Shown here: piece after piece, positions 53,975 through 63,263 of the stretch
Numbering within the stretch: the first letter of the stretch is position 1
How the letters are laid out: every line of letters starts with the position of its first letter
Assembly: GCF_001617365.1 (NCBI RefSeq)
Contig: NZ_LVJR01000023.1
Location: 1 to 64,000, forward strand
Direction of reading: 5' to 3'
DNA: 64,000 nt
Source of the DNA: Rhodanobacter sp. FW104-R8
GTDB taxonomy: Bacteria > Pseudomonadota > Gammaproteobacteria > Xanthomonadales > Rhodanobacteraceae
Notes under the pieces: model-generated
The model's input: the letters and a program-made list of their open reading frames with translations, nothing else
Database searches by the model: none
Told to the model about the DNA's origin: nothing
Program-made: the position numbers and the translations under genes

Positions 53975-55444
53975 TCAGGCGCGGTGCACCGCCGCCAGCA
54001 CGTCGGTGGCGACCGGGGCGGCCGCGCGCGCGGGGCGGATGTCGCGTACCGCGGCACCCAGCGGCGGCGCCCCGAACCAGGCCAGCGAAGTGGCCAGCGA
54101 TGCCACTTCGCCCAGGATCAGCAAGGCTGGTGAACGCACCCCGTGAACCACGGCCCGTTCGGCCAGGTTGGCCAGGGTGCCGGTGACCACCCGCTGCTCC
54201 GGGCGCGAACCGTTCTCGACCAGGGCGAACGGCGTCGACGGGGCGCGGCCATGCCCGATCAGCCGGGCCTGCAGCTCGCCCAGCCCGGCCACGCCCATGT
54301 AGACGGCCAGGGTCTGCCGCTCCTGCGCCAACGCGGCCCAGTCCAGGCTGTCGTGCGAGGACTGGCAGTGCGCGGTGACGAAACGCACCGACTGCGCGTG
54401 GTCGCGATGGGTCAGCGGAACGCCTGCATGGGCCGCGCAAGCCACCGCCGCGGTGATGCCGGGCACCACTTCATACGGAATGTCGTGCGCGCGCAGGAAT
54501 TCCAGCTCCTCGCCGCCGCGGCCGAACACGAACGGGTCGCCGCCCTTCAGCCGCACCACCCGCTTCCCGGCCCGCGCATGCCGCAGTAGCAGCGCGTGGA
54601 TGCCGTCCTGGGTGGTGTGGTGGTGGCCGGCCTGCTTGCCGACCTCGATCCGCTCGGCGTCGCGCCGGGCCAGTTCCAGCACCTCGGGGCTGACCAGCCG
54701 GTCATGCAGGATCACGTCCGCCTCGTTCAGCGCACGCAGCGCGCGCAGGGTCAGCAGGCCCGGATCGCCGGGGCCGGCGCCGACCAGCACCACCGAGCCC
54801 GCCCGCGCGGGCGACGGCGCCGCCAGCGCCTGTTCGGCCGCCCGCCACGCCTCGTCCGGCCGGCCCTGGCGCAGCAGCGCGGCGACCGGGCCGGCGAACA
54901 GTGCCTCGTAGAAACCGCGCCGCGCCGCCGGCTGCGGATGGCGCAGGCGGATGCGCCGGCGCAGGCGCGCCGCCAGCGTGGCCAGCGCGCCCAGCGAATG
55001 GTCGAGCAGGGTTTCCAGCCGTTCGCGCAGCAGCCGTGCCAGCATCGGCGCCTCGCCGCCGCTGGAGATCGCGATGGTCAGCGGCGCGCGGTCCACCACC
55101 GCCGGCACGTGGAAGCTCGACAGCGCCGCGTCGTCGACCACGTTGACGAAGATCCGCCGCAATTCGGCGAAGGTGGCGATCAGCCGGTTCAGTTCGGCGT
55201 CGGAGGTGGCGGCCACCACCAGCCAGACCCGTTCCAGCCAGGCCTCGCGGAACGCATCGGGACGGTGGGCGATGCGCCCCGCCGCCGCCCAGCGCTGCAG
55301 TTGCGGCGTGAGCGTGGGCGCGTTCACCGTGACCTGCGCCTGCGCGCCGAGCAGGGCCGCCACCTTGCGCTCGGCCACCGCGCCGCCGCCCACCACCAGC
55401 ACGGCGCGGCGGGACAGGTCGGCGAACAGGGGATAGAGCTTCAT
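53975..55444 (-). CDS. cysG: siroheme synthase CysG (uroporphyrinogen methyltransferase/dehydrogenase/ferrochelatase)
   Basis: Trifunctional 489-aa enzyme that makes sirohaem for sulfite reductase. The N-terminal dehydrogenase/chelatase domain ([32 protein letters not shown]; residues 1-200) is followed by the SAM-dependent methyltransferase domain ([22 protein letters not shown], from about 203; [37 protein letters not shown]). Starts at the ATG at 55444, the family N-terminus. The tail beyond the methyltransferase domain is Ala-rich. Confidence 0.95.
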   Translation of the reverse strand: MKLYPLFADLSRRAVLVVGGGAVAERKVAALLGAQAQVTVNAPTLTPQLQRWAAAGRIAHRPDAFREAWLERVWLVVAATSDAELNRLIATFAELRRIFVNVVDDAALSSFHVPAVVDRAPLTIAISSGGEAPMLARLLRERLETLLDHSLGALATLAARLRRRIRLRHPQPAARRGFYEALFAGPVAALLRQGRPDEAWRAAEQALAAPSPARAGSVVLVGAGPGDPGLLTLRALRALNEADVILHDRLVSPEVLELARRDAERIEVGKQAGHHHTTQDGIHALLLRHARAGKRVVRLKGGDPFVFGRGGEELEFLRAHDIPYEVVPGITAAVACAAHAGVPLTHRDHAQSVRFVTAHCQSSHDSLDWAALAQERQTLAVYMGVAGLGELQARLIGHGRAPSTPFALVENGSRPEQRVVTGTLANLAERAVVHGVRSPALLILGEVASLATSLAWFGAPPLGAAVRDIRPARAAAPVATDVLAAVHRA

Positions 55445-55765
55445 TCGGGCGGAACCGCATCGCGCAAGGGAGGGCGAAGCCACGCTACGCAGCCGTCACC
55501 GCCCCGGCAAATGATTTGCGCTTCCGCCGATATGCCGCCGCGTTATGACGCATGCCGGACCACGCCGCACTTGACCATTCACCAAAATAGACGTATAGAC
55601 GTCCAATCATGACTCCCCTTTCCAACCAGAACGAACCCGCCCCCAACCCCTGGCCGGCCGCCTGCGCCCAGGCTCCATGCACGATGCCGGCTCGCGCCAT
55701 GCGATGTATCCGTGTTCCGTCCGCGCCCCGATCCCACGATCCCGACCGCCCACGAGACCATCGCC
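55445..55765. promoter_or_regulatory. 321-bp divergent region between cysG and the LysR regulator, with tandem AGACGT boxes
   Basis: No gene is supported here. The region contains a tandem 8-bp repeat AGACGTAT-AGACGTCC at 55589-55604, close in form to MetJ-type boxes, and an AT-rich patch around 55580-55600 in otherwise GC-rich DNA. A related GGACGTCC palindrome lies upstream of cysJ. The binding protein cannot be named from sequence. Confidence 0.5.
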
Positions 55766-56761
55766 ATGACGCTGACCCAATTACGTTACCTCGTTGCCAT
55801 CGCCGACTCCGGCCTCAACATCACGCTGGCCGCCGAGCGCGTCCACGCCACCCAGCCCGGCCTGAGCAAGCGGCTCAGGCAGCTTGAGGACGAGCTGGGC
55901 TTCCAGCTGTTCGTGCGCAAGGGCAAGAGCCTGGACGCGGTAACCCATGCCGGCCGCCACGTGCTCGAACGCGCCCGCACCATCCTCGCCGAGGCGGCCA
56001 ACATCCGCTCGATCGCCGCCAATCTGCGCAACGAGGCGCACGGCGAGTTGCGCATCGCCACCACCCACACCCAGGCCCGCTTCGCCCTGCCCGCCGCGAT
56101 CGGCGCGCTGAGCCAGAGCTATCCGCAGGTCAGCGTGCACCTGCAGCCGGGCCGCGACAGCGAAGTGCTGGCCCAGCTGGAGGCCGGCCGCGTCGACCTG
56201 GCGGTGATCAGCACGGCCGGCGCGCCGCCGGCCACGGGCATCGCGCTGCCGGCCTACCGCTGGCACCGGGTGATCGTGACGCCGCATGGGCATCCGCTGG
56301 GCGCGCGCGGGCAGCCGCCCACGCTCGACGAGCTGGCCGCCCTGCCGCTGGTCAGCTACGACTCCTCGCTGAAGGCCGACTCGTCGCTGAGGCGCGCGTT
56401 CGAGGCCGTCGACCTGCGCCCGCAGATCGCGATGACCGCCGGCGACGCCGACCTGATCAAGACCTACGTGCGCACCGGCCTGGGCGTCGGCGTGCTGGCC
56501 GAGATGGCGATGCTGGAAAGCGATACCGACCTGCACGCGCTGCCGGCCGACCATCTGTTCCCCCAGTGCACGACCTGGATCGTGCTGCGCCGCGAGAGCG
56601 TGCTGCGCGAATACGTGCTGGAGTTCATCTCGCAATTCGCGCCGCACCTGGACCGCCGCGACGTGGTGCGTGCGCTCGCCGCCGATACCGTGCCGGCCGA
56701 GTGGTCGGCGGTGCCGCACTGGCGCGAGCGTTCGCCCGCGGCGCTGCCCGATGCGGCCTGA
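55766..56761 (+). CDS. cysB: CysB-like LysR-family regulator of sulfur assimilation
   Basis: A 331-aa LysR regulator. The N-terminal winged helix MTLTQLRYLVAIADSGLNITLAAERVHATQPGLSKRLRQLE is CysB/Cbl-like (note the absence of the usual SFTxAA pattern), followed by a linker helix and an effector domain (IATTHTQARFALPAAIGALSQSYPQV; TAGDADLIKTYVRTGLGVGV). The ATTHTQARY-like segment is the CysB sulfate/acetylserine pocket motif. It is flanked by cysG and cysHIJ, supporting a role in cys regulation. The ATG at 55766 is the family start. Confidence 0.88.
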   Translation: MTLTQLRYLVAIADSGLNITLAAERVHATQPGLSKRLRQLEDELGFQLFVRKGKSLDAVTHAGRHVLERARTILAEAANIRSIAANLRNEAHGELRIATTHTQARFALPAAIGALSQSYPQVSVHLQPGRDSEVLAQLEAGRVDLAVISTAGAPPATGIALPAYRWHRVIVTPHGHPLGARGQPPTLDELAALPLVSYDSSLKADSSLRRAFEAVDLRPQIAMTAGDADLIKTYVRTGLGVGVLAEMAMLESDTDLHALPADHLFPQCTTWIVLRRESVLREYVLEFISQFAPHLDRRDVVRALAADTVPAEWSAVPHWRERSPAALPDAA

Positions 56762-56819
56762 AGCCTGATCGGCATCCCGCCGCGCCGGATGGGATGCCGG
56801 CGGGTTCGGGGCGGCGAGC

Positions 56820-57542
56820 CTACGCGAGGCTGTGCAGTCCGCATTCGCGCTTGAGCCCGAAGAAACGGGTGTCCTCGACGTCCATGCCCGGCTCCCAGCG
56901 ATGGCTGGTGTGGCTGTCGCCGATCGAGACGTAGCCCTGCTGCCACAGCGGGTGGTAGGGCAGGCCGTGGCGCGCGAGGTACTGGCCGATGTCGCGATCG
57001 CTCCAGTCGGCCAGCGGGTGGAATTTCCAGCGGCCGTTGCGGATCCCGGCGAACTCGATCGCCGCCCGACTCCTCGATTGCCCGCGGCGCAGGCCGGCGA
57101 ACCAACCCACCGCGTGCAGGTCGGCCAGCGCGCGCTGCATCGGCTCGACCTTGCGCAGCCGGTTGTAGCGGTCGAGCCCGGCCACGCCCTGCTCCCACAG
57201 CCGCCCGTGGCGCGCCTCCATCCAGGCGGGGCTGAGCGGCGAGCTGTACACCTTGAGGTTCAGCCCGAGCCGCTCGGTCAACTCGTCGACGAAGCGATAC
57301 GTCTCGGGAAACAGGTAGCCGGTGTCGATCAGCACCACCGGCAGCTGCGGCCGCTGCCGCGTCACCAGGTGCAGCGAGACCGCCGACTGCGCGCCGAAGC
57401 TGGACGACAGCACGTGCTCGCCGGCGACGTTTTCCAGCGCCCACGCCACCCGGCGTTCGGCATCGAGCCGGGACAGCACGGCGTTCAATTCGGCCAGCGC
57501 CCGCGGCTCGTGCGGCGCCTGCTCGAGCAGCGCCGCGCTCAC
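56820..57542 (-). CDS. cysH: phosphoadenosine phosphosulfate reductase
   Basis: Reduces PAPS to sulfite. The 240-aa protein has the P-loop-like [15 protein letters not shown], the substrate loop ([20 protein letters not shown]), [14 protein letters not shown] and the C-terminal catalytic KRECGLH motif. It lacks the extra Cys pairs of APS reductases, so PAPS is the likely substrate. The start codon is GTG at 57542, overlapping the cysI TGA as GTGA. Confidence 0.94.
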   Translation of the reverse strand: MSAALLEQAPHEPRALAELNAVLSRLDAERRVAWALENVAGEHVLSSSFGAQSAVSLHLVTRQRPQLPVVLIDTGYLFPETYRFVDELTERLGLNLKVYSSPLSPAWMEARHGRLWEQGVAGLDRYNRLRKVEPMQRALADLHAVGWFAGLRRGQSRSRAAIEFAGIRNGRWKFHPLADWSDRDIGQYLARHGLPYHPLWQQGYVSIGDSHTSHRWEPGMDVEDTRFFGLKRECGLHSLA

Positions 57543-59236
57543 GCGACCAGCTCCGCCGGAATGCGCCGCGACGGCAGCGGCGCGAGGATGCCGGCGCGCA
57601 GCAGGAAATCGCCGAAGCCCTCGCCGTCCGTGCGCTCGGCGGCGTAGCGCGCGAACAGCGGATCGAGTGCGGCGAGGATCGCCGCCTCGTCCACGTTCTC
57701 GCGGTAGACCTGGTTCAGCCGCTGGCCGCTGAAGTCGGCGCCCAGGCGCAGGTCGTAGCGCCCCGGCCCGCGCCCGACCAGGGCGATCTCGCCGAGGTAC
57801 GGCCGCGAGCAGCCGTTCGGGCAGCCGGACAGGCGCAGCAGGATCGGCGCGTCGGCGAGGCCGTGATGGTCGAGCCGCGCCTCCAGTTTCGGCAGCAGCG
57901 CCGGCAGGTAGCGTTCGCTCTCGGCCATCGCCAGGCCGCAGGTGGGCAGTGCCACGCAGGCGATCGCGTGGCGGCGGATCGCGCTCTGCCGGCGGTAGCC
58001 GTCCAGACCGTGCTCGCGCACGATCGCGTCGATGCGCTCGCGCTCGCCCGCCGCGACGTTGGCCACGATCACGTTCTGGTTGCAGGTCAGGCGGAAGTCA
58101 CCGGCATGCGCCTTCGCCAGCTCGCGCAGGCCGGTGAGCCAGCGCCGTTCGCCGGTGTCGGCGAGCCGGCCGGATTCGATATGCAGGGTAAGATGCCAGC
58201 GGCCGTCGCCGCCCTCGACCCAGCCGTAACGGTCGCCGTTGTGTTCGAAGCGGTACGCGCGCGGCGCGGCAAGCGCGTACCCAAGGCGCGATTCCAGTTC
58301 GGCCTTGAACGCGTCCAGGCCGTGCCGGTCGAGCGTGTACTTCAGCCGCGCGTGCTTGCGTTCGGCACGGTCGCCCCAGTCGCGCTGCACGCCGATCGCC
58401 GCCTCGGCCACGCCGAACAATTGTTCAGGCGTGACGAAGCCGATCACGCTGGCCAGCCGCGGATAAGTGGTGGCGTCGCCATGGGTCGCGCCCATGCCGC
58501 CGCCGACGGCGATGTTGAAGCCGCGCAGCACGCCCTGCTCGGCGATCGCGATCAGGCCCAGGTCCTGGGCGAACACGTCGATGTCGTTGAGCGGAGGGAT
58601 CGCCAGGCCGATCTTGAACTTGCGCGGCAGATAGGTGGCGCCGTACAGCGGTTCATGCTCTTCCACGGGGCGAGCGCCGCCATGCAGCTTCTCGCCGTCC
58701 AGCCAGATCTCGTGATAGGCGTGCGTCTTCGGCGCCAGTTCGGCGGAGAGCCGCGTCGCCCAGGCATACGCCTCGGCGTGCGCGGCCGATTCCACCGGAT
58801 TCGCCGTGCTGACCACGTTGCGCACCACGTCGCCGCAGGCGGCGATGGTGGTGGCCAGCGCCTCGTGGATCGCCGCGATGGTCGGCTTCAGCCGGCGCTT
58901 GATGATGCCGTGCCACTGGAAGGTCTGCCGCGTGGTGATGCGCAGCGTGCCGTTGGCATGCTCGCGGGCGATGCGGTCGAACACCAGCCACTGCGCCGGC
59001 GTCACCACGCCGCCAGGCAGGCGCGCGCGCAGCATGAACGAGTACGCCGGCTCCAGCTTCTGCCGGCGGCGCTCCTCGCGCAGGTCGCGGTCGTCCTGCT
59101 GGTAGCTGCCGTGGAACTTCAGCAGCTTGGTGTCGTCGTCGCCGATCGCGCCGGTGACCGGGTCGGCCAGCCCTTCGGCGATGGTGCCGCGCAGATGGCG
59201 GCTGGCCGCCTTGATATGTTCGAGCTGAGAGGTCAT
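57539..59236 (-). CDS. cysI: sulfite reductase hemoprotein beta-component
   Basis: Six-electron reduction of sulfite to sulfide with sirohaem and a [4Fe-4S] cluster. The 565-aa protein shows both ferredoxin-like halves, [12 protein letters not shown], and the cluster/sirohaem Cys motifs [19 protein letters not shown] and [20 protein letters not shown]. It lies between cysJ and cysH in the leftward operon and needs the CysG product encoded nearby. Confidence 0.96.
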   Translation of the reverse strand: MTSQLEHIKAASRHLRGTIAEGLADPVTGAIGDDDTKLLKFHGSYQQDDRDLREERRRQKLEPAYSFMLRARLPGGVVTPAQWLVFDRIAREHANGTLRITTRQTFQWHGIIKRRLKPTIAAIHEALATTIAACGDVVRNVVSTANPVESAAHAEAYAWATRLSAELAPKTHAYHEIWLDGEKLHGGARPVEEHEPLYGATYLPRKFKIGLAIPPLNDIDVFAQDLGLIAIAEQGVLRGFNIAVGGGMGATHGDATTYPRLASVIGFVTPEQLFGVAEAAIGVQRDWGDRAERKHARLKYTLDRHGLDAFKAELESRLGYALAAPRAYRFEHNGDRYGWVEGGDGRWHLTLHIESGRLADTGERRWLTGLRELAKAHAGDFRLTCNQNVIVANVAAGERERIDAIVREHGLDGYRRQSAIRRHAIACVALPTCGLAMAESERYLPALLPKLEARLDHHGLADAPILLRLSGCPNGCSRPYLGEIALVGRGPGRYDLRLGADFSGQRLNQVYRENVDEAAILAALDPLFARYAAERTDGEGFGDFLLRAGILAPLPSRRIPAELVA

Positions 59237-59315
59237 GGGGTGCTTTTCTGAAGAGTGCGGCCATGGATGGCCGCTTCTTGACTCTCGCGTTCACGGATGA
59301 GCGCAGAAATAAATC

Positions 59316-61115
59316 TCAGTACACGTCGCGGGCGTAGCGGCCCTGTTGCAGGAGATCGCCGAGCCAGGCCTGCGCCTCCTCGGCGGAACGGTGGCCGTGG
59401 GCGGCGATCACGTCGACCAGCGCGGCATGCACGTCGCGGGCCATGTGCGTGGAGTCGCCGCAGACGTAGACATGCGCGCCGCCCTGCAGCCACGCGTACA
59501 GCTCGGCGCCACGCTCGCGCAAGCGCTGCTGGACGTAGGTTTTTTGCTCGGAGTCGCGGGAAAACGCCAGGTCGAGCCGATGCAGCGAACCGTCCTGCAG
59601 CGCCTGCTGCCACTCCACCTGGTAGAGGAAGTCGCTGGCGAAGTGGCGGTTGCCGAAGAACAGCCAGTTGCGGCCCGCGGCGCCGCTTTCGCGCCGCTCC
59701 TGCACGAACGCGCGGAACGGCGCCACGCCGGTGCCGGGGCCGATCATGATGATGTCGCGCGAGCCGTCGGCCGGCAGGCGGAAACGCTCGTTCGGCTCGA
59801 TGAACACCGGCAGCCTGCCGTCCTCGGCGGCCGCGGCGAGGAACGAGGAGGCCGCGCCCCAGTGCGTGCTGCCGTGCGCCTCGTAATCGACCACGGCCAG
59901 GGTCAGGTGCACCTCCTCGCCCACCGCCTTCGCACTGGAGGCGATCGAATACAGCCGCGGCGCCAGCGGCCGCAGCGCGGACAGCAGCGCCTCGGGCTGC
60001 CAGGCGGCCGGGTAGCGGCGCAGCAAGTCGATCGGCTGGTCGCCGGCGAGCACCGCCGCCAGCTGCGCCGACCGCTCCGGCTGCAGCAGCCCGGCCAGTT
60101 CGTCATGGCCGCCGGCGGTCGCCAGCGCGGCGATGAAGCCGCGATGGAGCCGGGTGATCTCGCGCTCGCCCTCCAGCCATTGCCGCAACGGCAACGCGCG
60201 GCCCTGGTGGCTCACCTCGACCGTGCCATCGAGCTGCAGCACCTCCAGCCACTGCGCCACCAGCGCGGGCGGATTGCGCGGCCACACGCCCAGCGCGTCG
60301 CCGGGCTGGTAGCGCAGGCCGGAGCCTTCCAGCGACAGCTCGACATGCCGCACGTCGCGCGCACTGCCGCGCGCCACGATGCGCTGGTTGGCCAGCACCG
60401 CGGCCTGGAACGGCTGCTCGCGCGACCAGGCGCTGCGGCTGGGCACGACGTGCAGCGGGGTCGCCCGCACCGGTGCGCCGGCCTGCCGCAGCCGCTCCCG
60501 CGCCTGTTCCAGCGCCTGCTCCACCCACGGCCCGGCCACCGCCTCGAGTTCCACGTCCGCCTCGCCGAAGGCGGCGATGCGGCTACCGCCCAGCTCGGCC
60601 AGCCGCGCGTCGAGCTGGCGCCCGATCGTGCAGAACTGCGGGTAGCTCGAATCGCCCAGCCCCAGCACGGCGAACTGCAGCGCCGGCAGCTTCGGGGCGC
60701 GCTTGCCGCTGATGAACTCGAACAGGCCGCGCGCGTCGTCCGGCGGTTCGCCGTCGCCCTGGGTGCTGATCACCACGAGCAGGTGGCGTTCCTGCGCCAG
60801 CTCGCGCTGCGGGTAGGCATCGGCGCGCAGCAGCCGCACCGGCAGGCCGGCCGCCTCGCCCCGGCTGGCCAGCTGCTCGGCGATGCGCTTCGCGTTGCCG
60901 GTCTGGCTGCCGTAGACGATGCTCAGCCGCTCGGCGGTCCGCCCGGCGACCGCGACGGGGATGTCCTGCGGCGCCTGCGCCGCCTGCGCCGCGCTCCACG
61001 CGGCGATCCAGTACAGCTGGGCCGCCGTCAGGCTCTCCAGCTCGCGGATCAGCCTGGTCAGCTTTTCGGCATCCAGGCTCGGCGCTGGAAGGTTCGGCAC
61101 GGCGACGGTATTCAC
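59316..61115 (-). CDS. cysJ: sulfite reductase [NADPH] flavoprotein alpha-component
   Basis: Electron-supplying subunit of 599 aa. The flavodoxin domain (IVYGSQTGNAKRIAEQLASRG...STQGDGEPPDDARGLFEF, about 65-205) binds FMN. The FAD domain follows (RLYSIASSAKAVGEEVHLTLAVV), then the NADP domain (MIGPGTGVAPFRAFVQERR; VYVCGDSTHMARDVHAAL) and terminal Tyr. First gene of cysJ-cysI-cysH. A GGACGTCC palindrome lies directly upstream. Confidence 0.96.
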   Translation of the reverse strand: MNTVAVPNLPAPSLDAEKLTRLIRELESLTAAQLYWIAAWSAAQAAQAPQDIPVAVAGRTAERLSIVYGSQTGNAKRIAEQLASRGEAAGLPVRLLRADAYPQRELAQERHLLVVISTQGDGEPPDDARGLFEFISGKRAPKLPALQFAVLGLGDSSYPQFCTIGRQLDARLAELGGSRIAAFGEADVELEAVAGPWVEQALEQARERLRQAGAPVRATPLHVVPSRSAWSREQPFQAAVLANQRIVARGSARDVRHVELSLEGSGLRYQPGDALGVWPRNPPALVAQWLEVLQLDGTVEVSHQGRALPLRQWLEGEREITRLHRGFIAALATAGGHDELAGLLQPERSAQLAAVLAGDQPIDLLRRYPAAWQPEALLSALRPLAPRLYSIASSAKAVGEEVHLTLAVVDYEAHGSTHWGAASSFLAAAAEDGRLPVFIEPNERFRLPADGSRDIIMIGPGTGVAPFRAFVQERRESGAAGRNWLFFGNRHFASDFLYQVEWQQALQDGSLHRLDLAFSRDSEQKTYVQQRLRERGAELYAWLQGGAHVYVCGDSTHMARDVHAALVDVIAAHGHRSAEEAQAWLGDLLQQGRYARDVY

Positions 61116-61125
61116 GATGACTCCA

Positions 61126-61139
61126 TTTGGACGTCCAAA
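61126..61139. promoter_or_regulatory. palindrome TTTGGACGTCCAAA upstream of cysJ
   Basis: Perfect 14-bp palindrome 11 bp upstream of the cysJ start, sharing the GACGTCC core with the tandem boxes in the cysG/LysR intergenic region. A shared sulfur- or methionine-related regulator is likely. Confidence 0.5.
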
Positions 61140-61270
61140 CTCTCGATGTGAAAAATATTTTCCGGACGCCCTTCTTGGAAAGGATGTGTCGGCATGTGCA
61201 TATGCCGAGAGCTTATTTCCGCGCCATGAGGCCGCTTCCGATACTTGCTACACTTTTGCATCGCGCACGG

Positions 61271-62035
61271 ATGTCTCCTGCCATGCCTCCGCTTTCCGAA
61301 TTCCTCACCTTCGCTGCCGTGGGCGCGTTCGCCCAACTGGTCGACGGCGCGCTGGGCATGGCTTACGGCGTCGTCTCCGCGGCGATGCTGCTTGGGCTGG
61401 GGTTGCCGCCGGCCGTGGCCAGCGCCAGCGTGCACTACGCCGAGACCTTCACCTGCGGCGCCTCCGGCCTCAGCCATCTGGCGGCCGGCAACGTGCGGCG
61501 GCGGCTGTTCTGGACGCTGGCCATCCCCGGCGTGATCGGCGCCGTGATCGGTGTCTACGTGGTCACCCATGTCCCTGCAAGCTGGATGCGGCTGCTGCTC
61601 ACCCCCTACATGCTTGGCATGGGCGTGTTCCTGCTGCGGCGGGCGACCCGGGGCGACCGCAGCCATGACGACGTGGTGCCGCGCGCGGCCCGCCCGCTGG
61701 GGCTGGTGGCCGGTTTCGCCGATGCCGTGGCCGGCGGCGGCTGGAGCGCCCTGACCGTGACCACCCTGGTCGCCCGCGGCGCCACGCCGCGCACGGTGAT
61801 CGGCACCGTGCACCTGGCCAAGTGCGTGGTCAGCGCCGCCGCCAGCGTCAGCTTCCTGCTGCACGTCGGCGCCACCAACGGCGTGGCCGTGCTCGGCCTG
61901 ATCGTCGGGGGCGTGACCGCCGCGCCGCTGGGCGCCCTGCTCGTCCGGCACATGCCGGCACGGGCCGCGACGTTGCTGGCCGCCACCGCGGTGCTGGTGC
62001 TGGGGCTCAACACCGTGGTGAAGGCGCTGCACTGA
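61271..62035 (+). CDS. TSUP-family (TauE/SafE) permease, possible sulfite/sulfate-related transporter
   Basis: A 254-aa membrane protein with about eight helices in the two-repeat TSUP layout: FAAVGAFAQLVDGALGMAYGVV and LVAGFADAVAGGGWSALTVTTLV carry the family's paired G-rich motifs. TSUP proteins export or import sulfite, sulfonates or related anions. Position divergent from cysJIH supports a sulfur-compound role. The start is uncertain; ATGs at 61271 and 61283 precede the first helix, and earlier ones add an unconserved extension. Confidence 0.87.
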   Translation: MSPAMPPLSEFLTFAAVGAFAQLVDGALGMAYGVVSAAMLLGLGLPPAVASASVHYAETFTCGASGLSHLAAGNVRRRLFWTLAIPGVIGAVIGVYVVTHVPASWMRLLLTPYMLGMGVFLLRRATRGDRSHDDVVPRAARPLGLVAGFADAVAGGGWSALTVTTLVARGATPRTVIGTVHLAKCVVSAAASVSFLLHVGATNGVAVLGLIVGGVTAAPLGALLVRHMPARAATLLAATAVLVLGLNTVVKALH

Positions 62036-62069
62036 CATCGCCCCTGCCGGTCGCCGCTACAATGCGCGC

Positions 62070-63263
62070 ATGACCAAGCCAGCCCCCTTTCCGATCGAAG
62101 TCCGCGGCTCCGCGAAACAGCCCCTGGGCATGCCGCCCGCGCGTTTCCTGCGCGATTACTGGCAGAAGCGGCCGCTGCTGGTTCGCAACGCCTTCCCGGA
62201 TTTCCAGCCGCCGCTGCAGCCGGACGACCTGGCCGGCCTGGCCTGCGAGCCGGCCGCGCTGGCGCGGCTGATCGTGCACGACGAGAAGCGCGACCGCTGG
62301 CAAGTCAAATCGGGCCCGCTCGACGAGGCCGACTTCGCCGGCACCCCCGACAGTCACTGGACCCTGCTGGTGCAGGATGTCGACAAGTGGGACGCGGACG
62401 TGGCCGGCCTGCTGCAACATTTCCGCTTCCTGCCGAGCTGGCGCGTGGACGACGTGATGGTCTCCTACGCCGAGCCGGGCGGCGGCGTCGGCGCCCACGT
62501 CGACCAGTACGACGTGTTCCTGCTGCAGGGCCTGGGCCAGCGCCACTGGGCGATCAGCGACGACCCGCTGGCGCCGAAGGCGTTCCGTCCCGACGTGGAG
62601 CTGAAGCAGCTGGTGCATTTCGAGCCGACCCACGAATGGCTGCTGGAGCCGGGCGACATGCTGTACCTGCCGCCGGGTGTGCCGCACGACGGCGTCGCCT
62701 TCGGCGGCCCCTGCATGACGTTCTCGGTGGGCATGCGCGCGCCCTCCCAGGCCGAGCTGACCGGCGACCTGGCCGACTACATCGCCGAGCGCCTGCCGGA
62801 GGAATTGCGCTACGCCGATCCGGACCTCAGGCCGGCCACCGCCACCGGCGAGATCGACCGTGCCGCGATCGAGCGGCTGAAGGACGCGCTGCCGTTTGCC
62901 GCCGCCCTGCGCGAGGAGCTGCTGCGCGACTGGTTCGGCCGCTTCATCACCCGCTACCGCAGCGCGCAGGCGCCGGCGGCACCGGACAGGCCGCTGACCG
63001 ACGCCGCGCTGGCGAAGCAGCTCGATGCCGGCGCGCAGTTGCTGCGCCACCCGTGGTCGCGGTTCGCCTGGAGCCGCGGCAAGTCCGGCTGCACGCTGTA
63101 CGCCAACGGGCAGGCATACCCGGCCACGCCGGCGCTGGCGCAGCAGCTGTGCGAGCAGCGCGCGCCCACCGTCGCGCGCAGGCTCGATGCCACCGAGCGC
63201 GCCCTGCTGCTGGCCCTGGTCAACGACGGCCACCTGCTGCCGCGCAAACCCCGCCGCCGATGA
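62070..63263 (+). CDS. cupin-domain ribosomal oxygenase-like protein (RoxA/YcfD family)
   Basis: A 397-aa JmjC-type 2-oxoglutarate/Fe(II) oxygenase. The Fe ligands are the HxD in GAHVDQYDVFLLQGLGQRHW and a downstream His in PPGVPHDGVAF. The N-terminus (FLRDYWQKRPLLVRNAFP) and C-terminal winged-helix region fit YcfD, which hydroxylates an Arg of ribosomal protein L16. Length and motif order match the family. It overlaps the next gene by 4 bp. Confidence 0.92.
   Translation: MTKPAPFPIEVRGSAKQPLGMPPARFLRDYWQKRPLLVRNAFPDFQPPLQPDDLAGLACEPAALARLIVHDEKRDRWQVKSGPLDEADFAGTPDSHWTLLVQDVDKWDADVAGLLQHFRFLPSWRVDDVMVSYAEPGGGVGAHVDQYDVFLLQGLGQRHWAISDDPLAPKAFRPDVELKQLVHFEPTHEWLLEPGDMLYLPPGVPHDGVAFGGPCMTFSVGMRAPSQAELTGDLADYIAERLPEELRYADPDLRPATATGEIDRAAIERLKDALPFAAALREELLRDWFGRFITRYRSAQAPAAPDRPLTDAALAKQLDAGAQLLRHPWSRFAWSRGKSGCTLYANGQAYPATPALAQQLCEQRAPTVARRLDATERALLLALVNDGHLLPRKPRRR

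Noticed and set aside
59346-61151. A 601-codon open frame antisense to cysJ, and similar long antisense frames at 4394-5176, 8520-9731, 9791-10945 and 53084-54133
   Set aside because: They mirror well-conserved genes on the other strand, are rich in Arg/His/Gly/Pro typical of GC-rich shadow frames, and show no domain.
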